Source: Acidobacteriota bacterium
Lineage (GTDB): Bacteria; Acidobacteriota; Blastocatellia; Pyrinomonadales; Pyrinomonadaceae
DNA length: 6,138 nt
Assembly (NCBI GenBank): GCA_020853255.1
Contig: JADYZI010000015.1
Location: forward strand, 1-6,138
Direction of reading: 5' to 3'
The notes beneath the pieces are model-generated. The model worked only from the letters and a program-made list of their open reading frames with translations, was not told where the DNA came from and ran no database searches. Shown piece after piece: positions 1 through 5,810 of this stretch; the stretch's first letter is position 1, and each line of letters opens with the position of its first letter. Both the position numbers and the translations under genes were made by a program.

Positions 1-614
1 AGGGAGCGAACGATCCGCGTGTCAATAAACGCGAGTCCGATCAGATCGTTTACGCCTTGCAGAAACGAAATTATCCGGTCGAATATCTCGTTGCACCGGA
101 TGAAGGCCACGGCTTTGCCCGGCCGGTAAACAACATGGCGATGATCGCCGCGTCGGAGAAATTCCTTGCCAAACATATAGGCGGACGGTATCAGGAATCG
201 ATGACGCCGGCGGTCGAAAAGAGGCTGCAGGAGATAACCGTCGATCCGAAAGCGGTCACAATAGCGGCTCCCGGCGCCGGAAATGGAACTGATGAAGGAA
301 AGGGCCCTGCCGCGAATGTTGCGGGCAAATGGACAATGTCGGTCGACGCCGGAGGCCAGGTGATCGGCCTTGCCGTCGAGTTCAAGCAGTCCGGTACTGA
401 CTTTACCGGCACAATGGCATCAGCCGCTGGCGGCGGAATATTCGAGAAAGGCAAGATCAGCGGACTCAAGGTCAAGGCCATTCTGCAGGCCGATGTACAA
501 GGCCAGGCAATGACGATAGGTGTTGACGCAACCGTTGAGGGCGATAAGATGAGCGGAACTATGGATGTCCCCGGCATTGGTATCGTCAGCTTTACGGCCG
601 TAAGGGCGAATTAG
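1..614 (+). CDS. S9-family serine peptidase (prolyl oligopeptidase type), C-terminal part, 5' truncated
   Basis: The reading frame is open from base 3 (the window edge cuts the gene) to a TAG at 612-614, about 203 residues. It begins with GANDPRV, whose Asp (codon 12-14) matches the catalytic acid of alpha/beta-hydrolase S9 peptidases. A DEGHGF motif follows, with the catalytic His at 108-110, and then the final helices of the hydrolase domain (to about base 240). The nucleophile Ser and any beta-propeller would lie upstream, outside the window. Enzymes of this family cleave peptides or acyl-peptides, often in the periplasm. After a Gly/Ala-rich linker (about 260-320) comes an extra domain of roughly 95 residues (324-611), starting GKWTMSVD and rich in alternating hydrophobic/polar strands with repeated TGTM/SGTM motifs. 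It looks like a small beta-barrel add-on and its function is unknown. The gene is convergent with the ChaN-like gene; a long hairpin lies between them. The family call is secure; the substrate is unknown. Confidence 0.9.
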   Translation, partial: GANDPRVNKRESDQIVYALQKRNYPVEYLVAPDEGHGFARPVNNMAMIAASEKFLAKHIGGRYQESMTPAVEKRLQEITVDPKAVTIAAPGAGNGTDEGKGPAANVAGKWTMSVDAGGQVIGLAVEFKQSGTDFTGTMASAAGGGIFEKGKISGLKVKAILQADVQGQAMTIGVDATVEGDKMSGTMDVPGIGIVSFTAVRAN

Positions 615-642
615 CACTCGTGCTCTGAACCCAAATGCTCTC

Positions 643-729
643 CGCGGCCTTCGTGTCTTCGCTTCGTGTCTTTGTGTTTAAATTCTTTCTTTAACACAAA
701 GGCCACAAAGCGAAGACACGAAGGCCGCG
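643..729. repeat. Long hairpin repeat of TTCGTG type between convergent genes; possible bidirectional terminator
   Basis: Bases 643-664 pair perfectly with 708-729 (22 bp). After a few mismatches and a one-base bulge, a further 8 bp (671-678 with 693-700) continue the stem, closing on a short T/A-rich loop. The left arm repeats the word CTTCGTGTC; the right arm has the complementary CACGAAG and CACAAAG words. It starts 28 bp after the peptidase stop codon and ends 10 bp before the stop of the ChaN-like gene, so it could end transcription from both sides. There is no clear T-run on either strand. A second hairpin built from the same words lies at 4969-5067. Confidence 0.8.
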
Positions 730-739
730 TATTAAAACT

Positions 740-1642
740 TTACCGCTTGCTCCTCGGGACCGAACCATCTGTCAATACAACAAAATCTCCCAGCCCCGCG
801 TATTTTGCCTGGTCAAATGACTTGAAGTCTGTCTCAGGTTTCATCGTTACAACGATCGCCCTTGTTTTTGGGCGGTATCGAAGCAGGTGCTCCACCGTCC
901 CGAGCCTGCTGGCGGTGTGGAAACTGCCGTTTAAATGGACAACAAGCGCATTTTTCTGACGCTTTAGGCCATCTGTTATCCAGTAAGCCATTGTCGCGTC
1001 CCACAGTGATTGCGAAGACAGGATGTTGTCGATTCCCATCTGCGCCTCTGCGCTCGGGCCCATCAAGGCCTTGAACTTCTGCGAATATTGCGGCGACGCC
1101 TCGGCGTACGGAAGCGGCGCGATCCAGCTTTTCGCGGTCTTCGACAGCCCACTGAGAGCTCCGCGGCCGCCCCGTGAAACCATGTTCACATAACGCCTTG
1201 GTGCATTGGCCGCGATGACCGTCAGCTTCTTCTCTTTGGCCAATTCGACCAGCGGCCGATAGTCTGTTTTGTAATTGCCCCACGGCCGCGAGCTTGAAAG
1301 AAAATGCTGCTCGGATATCAGGCCGGCCAGATATTCGTCCAACACGATCTGGACATCATGCTCGAACATCTCCAATGAAAGCACGATCGGGCGTTGGCCG
1401 GAATAGGCCGCGACCAGCCGACGGAAAACCTCTGCCTGAAACGCGTGGCCGACCGCATCGTCATGTTCTTCACCCAAAAACACCACATCGGCGTCGCCCG
1501 CTGCCTTTACGATAGCCGCGATCGACGCGTCGGCTCCCTTACCGTCGAATACTCGTGACTGTGCATCAGAATAGGCCACCTGGCCAAATGATGATTGGGT
1601 CATAACAAATATCGCAACGAGCAGCGAAAAAATGAGCTTCAT
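740..1642 (-). CDS. ChaN-like exported haem-binding protein (Cofac_haem_bdg / DUF399 family)
   Basis: This gene encodes 300 residues from ATG at 1642 to TAA at 740. Residues 1-21 form a signal peptide (MKL, hydrophobic core, then SSFGQ), with no Cys for lipidation. The mature part has the layout of the ChaN family: LGEEH at 56-60 with a second His at 66; SLEMFE at 89-94; NAPRRYV at 146-152 after a beta strand; QSLWDATMA at 211-219; and HLNGSFH at 236-242. Campylobacter ChaN is an iron-regulated lipoprotein that binds haem and works with the outer-membrane receptor ChaR. The same fold is related to the TIKI/erythromycin-esterase-like superfamily, so a hydrolytic role cannot be excluded. No Shine-Dalgarno is visible before the ATG, but later Met codons would destroy the signal peptide, so this start is kept. 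The TonB receptor and haem oxygenase genes upstream on the same strand support a periplasmic haem-handling role. A 658-bp gap to the receptor gene implies its own promoter. Confidence 0.85.
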   Translation of the reverse strand: MKLIFSLLVAIFVMTQSSFGQVAYSDAQSRVFDGKGADASIAAIVKAAGDADVVFLGEEHDDAVGHAFQAEVFRRLVAAYSGQRPIVLSLEMFEHDVQIVLDEYLAGLISEQHFLSSSRPWGNYKTDYRPLVELAKEKKLTVIAANAPRRYVNMVSRGGRGALSGLSKTAKSWIAPLPYAEASPQYSQKFKALMGPSAEAQMGIDNILSSQSLWDATMAYWITDGLKRQKNALVVHLNGSFHTASRLGTVEHLLRYRPKTRAIVVTMKPETDFKSFDQAKYAGLGDFVVLTDGSVPRSKR

Positions 1643-1773
1643 AGGATTAGAGTATCAGGTTCGATCTATCTTTGAAAAAAGGCAAGGAGGCGTGAAGCTT
1701 TTCTGTACGAAATTGCCGCGCCAATTTTCCGCGCGAACGACTTGTTTTAGTCCGGCCATATGCGTCACTTCCT

Positions 1774-1817
1774 TAATATTTCTGTTTAGGTATATCTATG
1801 TAAACGCTGCAATATTA
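1774..1817. repeat. AT-rich nested inverted repeat upstream of the ChaN-like gene
   Basis: TAATATT (1774-1780) pairs with AATATTA (1811-1817), and inside it GTTTA (1784-1788) pairs with TAAAC (1801-1805). The result is a two-part stem with a small internal loop and a 12-nt loop. It lies about 130 bp upstream of the ChaN-like start codon and just before the hairpin cluster of the candidate small RNA. It may be an operator or part of a divergent promoter region. No convincing -35/-10 pair was found on either strand, so the role is undetermined. Confidence 0.45.
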
Positions 1818-1835
1818 GAAGTTAATAATTTGTAG

Positions 1836-2022
1836 GCAAAGCGCGGCACAAATCTTGCGTCAAATTATCGTGCGCATGGCTTGGGGGCTTGCGCACAGCT
1901 TGAGTGGGTATATGTTATTGGCTTAAATAACAATATTTGACCGGGTTTGGCAATTTCCCGGCCGGATCTTACCCATCTTTAATCCTCTATTGCTCCGTCT
2001 AGTCCGCGGAGCTTTTTTTTTT
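1836..2022 (+). ncRNA. Candidate structured small RNA ending in an intrinsic terminator
   Basis: No credible protein is encoded here, yet the + strand can form a series of hairpins ending in a terminator. From 5' to 3': a weak stem at 1836-1841/1854-1858; a 7-bp stem 1870-1876/1890-1896 (GTGCGCA with TGCGCAC) with a G-rich 13-nt loop; and an outer helix 1904-1910/1970-1976 (GTGGGTA with TACCCAT, one G-U). The outer helix encloses two hairpins, 1913-1919/1926-1932 (TGTTATT with AATAACA) and 1941-1945/1957-1961 (CCGGG with CCCGG), giving a three-way junction. The terminator at 1992-2022 closes the unit. The upstream neighbour is divergent and no + strand gene follows, so the terminator does not belong to a visible coding transcript. 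I could not match it to 6S RNA, tmRNA, RNase P RNA, SRP RNA or a common riboswitch. The 5' end is a guess and no clear promoter was found. Confidence 0.4.
1992..2022 (+). terminator. Intrinsic (Rho-independent) terminator
   Basis: GCTCCG (1992-1997) pairs with CGGAGC (2007-2012) around a 9-nt loop and is followed at once by ten T residues (2013-2022). This is the classic terminator layout on the + strand. The only + strand transcript it could end is the noncoding region upstream, which makes it the strongest evidence for a small RNA there. Confidence 0.75.
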
Positions 2023-2039
2023 CACTTCTTATTGCCGAA

Positions 2040-2300
2040 GCCCGCACTAAGTAAGGGCATAAGGTCTATCGCACAACCATGCACTTACTCCGTGCGTGCT
2101 TATGCATCGATCCGTCAGTTTGCAGACAGTTTACAGAAGCCCGCACGAAGTAAGGGCATCGATTCTATCGCGCGACCATGCACTTACTCCGTGCGTGCTT
2201 CCGCATCGATCCGTCAGTTTGCAGAGGCCCGCACGAAGTAAGGGCATCGATTCTATCGCGCAACCATGCACCTACCCCGTGCGTGCTTCCGCATCGATCC
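2040..2300. repeat. Three tandem copies of an 88-bp palindromic (REP-like) repeat
   Basis: The word GCCCGCAC starts units at 2040, 2139 and 2227. The first two units are near-complete; the third stops at 2300, exactly where the receptor stop codon (2301-2303) begins. Each unit has two 21-nt arms, 18 nt apart: 2040-2060/2079-2099, 2139-2159/2178-2198 and 2227-2247/2266-2286. In unit 2 the arms are complementary at 18 of 21 positions. Each arm can also fold alone (GCCC with GGGC; GCAC with GTGC), so a cruciform or clover shape is possible. A shared tail, GCATCGATCCGTCAGTTTGC, follows units 1 and 2. The first period is 99 bp because an 11-bp tail word is duplicated. Open frames crossing the array are by-products of the repeat. 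It resembles intergenic REP/BIME-type elements and may end or stabilise the receptor mRNA. Confidence 0.85.
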
Positions 2301-4790
2301 CTATTTGATCTCGATCGTAGTACCTATCGTGAACGACCGGCCGCGTGCAGGGGCAAATGTGAACTGTTCGCTAAAATATCGGTCAAACACATTCGATATA
2401 CCTGCATTTACATTGAAGTTGAACCGCTCCATCCTGAAATAATACCCGCCGCCAAGATTGTGCGTGACATAACCCGGTTCAGGCCCGTTGTTCACCGGTA
2501 TCAGATAACCTTCCGACAGCCGATTTTGCTTCCCGACGATCCGGACGTTGTAATCGAAATAGTAGTTCTTGCCAAAGTTCTGCCAGCGAAACCCGGCATT
2601 GGTTCGGAATGGACTGATAAAATCCAACGGCCGTTCGGCTGGTGTGGCCGCATTGAGATCATCACCTCGCAAGTAGCTGAAATTACCGTAAGCCGTTAGA
2701 TACCCAAGGCTTATCTTGAACGGGGCCTCTGCCTCGGCCTCAAACCCCTGGATACGTGCTCGGCGGACATTCTGGGTTTGGTAAACGTCCAGAAAGCGGC
2801 CCGGCCCCTGCGGGATCGATATTCCGGTGTACTGCGTTGCCAGAAAATTGTTGAAATAGTTATTAAAATACGTCACCGAACCCGCAATCCTTTTTGTTTG
2901 AAATCTCGCCCCGGTGTCAAAGTTGATGCCCGTTTCCGGCTCAAGCGTCGGATTGCCGACAACAAATCCCTCGGCCGAACCGGCATCTGTAAAGAACCGT
3001 TCGGAAATATTCGGTGTTCGGAACGAACGGCCCACCCGGGCCGAAAGGTTGATATTTCGCGTCAGCGTATAAACCGCCCCTATATCGCCCGTGTACGCCG
3101 AATTCTTGACGTTCAGCCCGTCAGGCAAACCGGTCAGGCCGAGAGATTCGATCTGTGCGGCGGTGAGCCGCGGGTCGATCGCAAAATTCTCGGTCGGCTC
3201 GGATGCCGTAGTAAACCGGTCAAATCGAAAGCCGCCGATCAACCGCAACCGCTTGCTTACGCGAAGATCGTCCTGCACAAAAACACCGATGTTTGCCAGA
3301 TACGCATTCGGCACGCTGCGCGAGTGACGAACGGTCTGGTTCGGTGACCACGCGGTCGTTGATGACACGATAAGCCTCCGGTCAGTATTGTCGTCGCGGA
3401 AATAGCTAGCGCCGGCGACAATGTTGTGCCGCCCGAACAACCAGTCGGTCTGAACGTCAAATCCTGACGTTTTGGTATCCGTCACAGTTTCGCTGAACTG
3501 ATAAAGCCCGGGAAAGAATGGCTGAAACGCCGGAACGGTGAGGATATTCGTAAAATTCCGATACTGTGTTTGATAAAAAGCCTTGGCCGTGACGCGCTGC
3601 AGATTCTCGGTCAATGCCGCAACGTCATATCGAACATTGAACCGGTCGCGATTGCTGAAGGGGAAAAATCCGTTGAAAACGCCGATAAATTCCGGCGTGC
3701 CGGTATTTGCACCCGCAAGGCCGGCTGAGCCGATATTGCCCGCACGCCGACGGTCGTAGTTGACCCTGAGCGTGTTCGTATCATTAAAAAAGAACCGCAT
3801 CGTCGCCTGGCTATTGCTGCCGTGCGACTGCGAGTTCAGTACCTCGCCATCATCCGTGATCTGCAGATCTTCCTCATTGCGAAGCCGTGCCGCCTCGGCC
3901 GGGTCGGGCTTGCCCGTAAAGTAATTATCAAACCGGTCCATCGATTGAGCGACGCGGAACGCGAAAAACTTGCCCGAGCCATTTACCTCAAGATTTCCTC
4001 GCCGCCCGTTCTCGTTCGAGCTGTAGAACGTATTAAGCACGCCGCCAAAGCGAAATCCATTATCGCGCCGTGGTGGTGTGTCGCGTGTGATTATGTTGAC
4101 GGTTCCCGCCAACGCGTCAGTGCCGTACAGGACCGAACCGCTGCCGCGAACGACCTCGACCGTCTGTATCTGCGACGTTTCGACCAGCCCGATCTCAATT
4201 CCCGACTGGGCCGACGTGCGGCTGTTATTCAGGCGTTCGCCGTCAACCAGAATAAGCAAACGATTGCTCTCAAGCCCGCGGATCCGCGGCCGGACCTGAA
4301 ATGCCCCTTCATTTGTCGTCGAAGCTCCCGGCAATGACCGGAAAATATCGCCGATCGTGTTCACATTCTTGCGTTCGATCTCTTCACGGTCGATAACGCT
4401 CACCGGGACAGCGGTATCGGCAACCGCGACCTCCGTCCGCGTGGCCGTCACCGTTACCTGCTCGTTAAGCGCGGCAGGGTTCAGTGTCACCAAGAGATCG
4501 CCATTGGCCGGGATCGACGTCCTGACCGTACGGCCAAACCCGGCGGCGGTAACGATAAGATCAAATTGCGCGGTGTCGGCCGCCGCGTCGAACGAAAAGT
4601 GGCCTTGTTGGTCAGTCACCGCAGTGTGTTCCGCTCCTGTGATCCTATTTTTGAGAATGACGGTAGCTCCGGCGACCGGCGCCTTGGCTGAGTCTTCGAC
4701 CCGGCCGGAAATAGACGGCGTCTGTGCGGTTGTAACTGAAACAAAAAACAAAAGAGATATGGCAAATAGTAAAGCTTGAATTTTGGTCAC
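2301..4790 (-). CDS. TonB-dependent outer-membrane receptor, probable haem/iron-complex transporter
   Basis: This gene encodes 829 residues from a GTG start (4788-4790) to TAG at 2301. The GTG is supported by AGGAG at 4799-4803, 8 nt upstream, and by a good signal peptide (residues 1-22, ending VTTAQ). Residues 25-105 are a carboxypeptidase-regulatory-like beta-sandwich (ISGRVEDS, PVAGATV, TDQQGHFSF). A TonB-box-like EQVTVTATRTE follows at 110-120. The plug spans about 125-238 and includes RIRGLESNRLLILVDGERLNN (169-189) and GSGSVLYGTDALAGTVNII (216-234). The rest is a 22-strand-type beta barrel with paired aromatic strands, an FRTP motif at 590-593 and NPTLEPE at 613-619. The C-terminus ends TIEIK rather than the usual terminal Phe. 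The plug wording resembles haem/haemoglobin receptors, and the flanking haem oxygenase and ChaN-like genes favour haem. However, the stretch between FRTP and NPTL has no His, so another iron complex or vitamin substrate is possible. The receptor class is certain; the ligand is inferred. Confidence 0.92.
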   Translation of the reverse strand: MTKIQALLFAISLLFFVSVTTAQTPSISGRVEDSAKAPVAGATVILKNRITGAEHTAVTDQQGHFSFDAAADTAQFDLIVTAAGFGRTVRTSIPANGDLLVTLNPAALNEQVTVTATRTEVAVADTAVPVSVIDREEIERKNVNTIGDIFRSLPGASTTNEGAFQVRPRIRGLESNRLLILVDGERLNNSRTSAQSGIEIGLVETSQIQTVEVVRGSGSVLYGTDALAGTVNIITRDTPPRRDNGFRFGGVLNTFYSSNENGRRGNLEVNGSGKFFAFRVAQSMDRFDNYFTGKPDPAEAARLRNEEDLQITDDGEVLNSQSHGSNSQATMRFFFNDTNTLRVNYDRRRAGNIGSAGLAGANTGTPEFIGVFNGFFPFSNRDRFNVRYDVAALTENLQRVTAKAFYQTQYRNFTNILTVPAFQPFFPGLYQFSETVTDTKTSGFDVQTDWLFGRHNIVAGASYFRDDNTDRRLIVSSTTAWSPNQTVRHSRSVPNAYLANIGVFVQDDLRVSKRLRLIGGFRFDRFTTASEPTENFAIDPRLTAAQIESLGLTGLPDGLNVKNSAYTGDIGAVYTLTRNINLSARVGRSFRTPNISERFFTDAGSAEGFVVGNPTLEPETGINFDTGARFQTKRIAGSVTYFNNYFNNFLATQYTGISIPQGPGRFLDVYQTQNVRRARIQGFEAEAEAPFKISLGYLTAYGNFSYLRGDDLNAATPAERPLDFISPFRTNAGFRWQNFGKNYYFDYNVRIVGKQNRLSEGYLIPVNNGPEPGYVTHNLGGGYYFRMERFNFNVNAGISNVFDRYFSEQFTFAPARGRSFTIGTTIEIK

Positions 4791-4798
4791 TATATGAA

Positions 4799-4803
4799 CT
4801 CCT
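4799..4803 (-). promoter_or_regulatory. Ribosome binding site deciding the GTG start of the TonB receptor
   Basis: On the minus strand AGGAG lies 8 nt before GTG at 4788-4790. The encoded protein then starts directly with a signal peptide, so GTG is the likely true start although no ATG is present there. Confidence 0.75.
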
Positions 4804-4968
4804 AATCAAAAGGAAACTTACGGTGGCGGGCCGTCCAGCCATCTACGGAATATATTTCACCTATCGCAATGGCCGTACCTCGGTCAGAATGAAGTAAATA
4901 AAGGGTTTACGACATCGGCCAGCGTGTAAAACTGCCACGCCCAGCACGAAAATGCGAATTTTTCACGT

Positions 4969-5067
4969 CTTTTCGTGTATTTCGTGTCTTATTTCGTGGA
5001 ATTCGTGGTTTAGGTTTTCGGCCATTACCACGAAATCCATAAACCAAACCACGAAAATAACGAAAAG
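4969..5067. repeat. Second TTCGTG-type hairpin repeat, diverged
   Basis: The left arm carries TTCGTG words at about 4972, 4981, 4993 and 5002. The right arm carries the complementary CACGAA words at about 5030 and 5051 and CGAAAAG at 5061. Perfect short pairings include 4969-4975 with 5061-5067, 4991-4999 with 5028-5036, and 5002-5011 with 5046-5055; the last two compete, so more than one fold is possible. It begins 10 bp after the haem oxygenase stop codon and may end that transcript. It is built like 643-729 but with T-rich spacing in place of CTT. Confidence 0.7.
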
Positions 5068-5077
5068 AAGCAATCTA

Positions 5078-5662
5078 CTAACCCGTGGCCTCAGCGTGGA
5101 GCGGTTGTTCGAAGCATTTGCGAAAGCTGTCAAAGGTTTCACCGGCAGACCGCACGATCACGTCATCGGTCTCCGGGTGCTTTTCCGAATACGCCGTTAC
5201 AGCCGCGCCAAACGCCTTCCACATTGGGCCGACCTCCCGGCCGTAACTGTTAAAAAATGCCCCGCCCTGTTTCGGTGTGAGCCCAAGATGCTGCGTCAAA
5301 TGCCGCGTGATCACTTGCCCGCCAAGCGTCGCGCCTTCCATTACATATATTGCACCGAACGCCTCGGCCGCGTTCCTCGTTTTCGGAATACCGGCCCAGG
5401 GCGATGTGGATGACGGTGCCACCCCAAGATACTTCAGGTCAGCCTCAAGCAATTGGGTTTTCAGCCTCGGCCGAATATCAAGGCCAGCCTCGAGCATCTC
5501 GCCGTCCGGAAGACGAGGCTCGATCGCTGAATAGAATCTGTAAAATTTGACCAAAAGGGATTTGTATCCTTCGCTCGTCAGCGATCTATTCATTACATCC
5601 ACAACCGATTCAAGTGCCTCATGCTGGCCGCGTGTGGATTCCTTAAGTTTTGTCATGATCAT
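5078..5662 (-). CDS. Haem oxygenase (HemO/BphO-like, biliverdin-forming)
   Basis: This gene encodes 194 residues from ATG at 5662 to TAG at 5078, a normal length for bacterial haem oxygenases. LKESTRGQHEALE (6-18) matches the N-terminal helix, with His14 as the probable proximal haem ligand. GAIYVMEGATLGGQVI (103-118) is the glycine-rich distal helix that lies over the haem and lets oxygen bind. FFNSYG (136-141) and the WKAF region (148-151) fit the C-terminal helices. There is no signal peptide, so it acts in the cytoplasm, splitting haem into biliverdin, CO and ferrous iron with an electron donor. A GAGGAA ribosome binding site at 5673-5678 lies 10 nt before the first ATG; the second ATG (codon 3) would be 16 nt away, so the first is preferred. 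The neighbouring TonB receptor and ChaN-like gene favour iron acquisition. The alternative is bilin supply for a bacteriophytochrome, but none is visible here. Confidence 0.9.
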   Translation of the reverse strand: MIMTKLKESTRGQHEALESVVDVMNRSLTSEGYKSLLVKFYRFYSAIEPRLPDGEMLEAGLDIRPRLKTQLLEADLKYLGVAPSSTSPWAGIPKTRNAAEAFGAIYVMEGATLGGQVITRHLTQHLGLTPKQGGAFFNSYGREVGPMWKAFGAAVTAYSEKHPETDDVIVRSAGETFDSFRKCFEQPLHAEATG

Positions 5663-5672
5663 ATAAAGATGT

Positions 5673-5678
5673 TTCCTC
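5673..5678 (-). promoter_or_regulatory. Ribosome binding site of the haem oxygenase gene
   Basis: GAGGAA on the minus strand, 10 nt before the ATG at 5660-5662. It favours that ATG over the one two codons downstream. Confidence 0.6.
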
Positions 5679-5692
5679 GACTACTATGAAAA

Positions 5693-5707
5693 TGAAATTC
5701 GATTTCA
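5693..5707. promoter_or_regulatory. 15-bp palindrome, Fur-box-like candidate operator of the haem oxygenase gene
   Basis: TGAAAT (5693-5698) and ATTTCA (5702-5707) flank TCG, giving a perfect 6-3-6 palindrome 30 bp upstream of the haem oxygenase start codon. Against the Fur 15-mer TGATAATNATTATCA it matches 9 of 14 defined positions, with identical TGA and TCA ends. A TTGAAA word on the minus strand overlaps it and could be a -35 element. Iron-dependent repression would suit the gene, but this is inference from one site. Confidence 0.35.
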
Positions 5708-5758
5708 ATAAGATATTCTTTGGCCGCTGGAATGTCAAGCATTGGCTCAAAAGACAAG

Positions 5759-5810
5759 CGAAATACAGATCCACGAAATATCCGAAACAAAACACAAGAA
5801 TTCACGAACT
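5759..5810. repeat. Decayed half-copy of the TTCGTG/CACGAA repeat
   Basis: CGAAA or CACGAA words recur at about 5759, 5774, 5783, 5795 (as CAAGA) and 5805, spaced 9-15 bp, as in one arm of the hairpin at 4969-5067. No matching TTCGTG arm is seen upstream or downstream, so this looks like a degenerate remnant. An open frame crosses it, but there is no ribosome binding site or recognisable protein. Confidence 0.4.

Noticed and set aside
1632..1835. 67-aa + strand open frame
   Set aside because: It overlaps the ChaN-like signal peptide coding region, has no SD before its start and encodes no recognisable protein. The AAGGAGG at about 1684 lies inside it and is only 1-2 nt from the nearest GTG, too close to serve it.
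1836..2022. Cobalamin, c-di-GMP or TPP riboswitch controlling the receptor gene
   Set aside because: The hairpin cluster and T-run are on the + strand, opposite to the receptor and at its 3' side, and I see none of the conserved boxes of those riboswitches.
2040..2300. CRISPR array
   Set aside because: Only three units, each almost entirely alike including the intervening parts; there are no short constant repeats with unique spacers and no cas genes.
1990..2699. Overlapping + strand open frames across the tandem repeats (83, 70 and 173 aa)
   Set aside because: They repeat the same residues in shifting frames because the 88-bp unit is not a multiple of three. The longest also runs antisense into the receptor gene. 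None has a ribosome binding site or family resemblance.
3822..4337. Long + strand open frames antisense to the receptor gene (also 2778-3347 and 4357-4779)
   Set aside because: Shadows of the strongly supported 829-aa minus-strand gene; their residue makeup is rich in Arg/Pro/Ser as expected for antisense frames.
4893..4909. GTAAA-N7-TTTAC palindrome upstream of the receptor as a firm operator
   Set aside because: Five-bp arms in AT-rich DNA are expected by chance; no second copy was found near the other genes.
5078..5662. Bacteriophytochrome-linked bilin synthesis gene (bphO)
   Set aside because: No phytochrome gene is in the window and the neighbours are haem-uptake type; kept only as an alternative in the entry.
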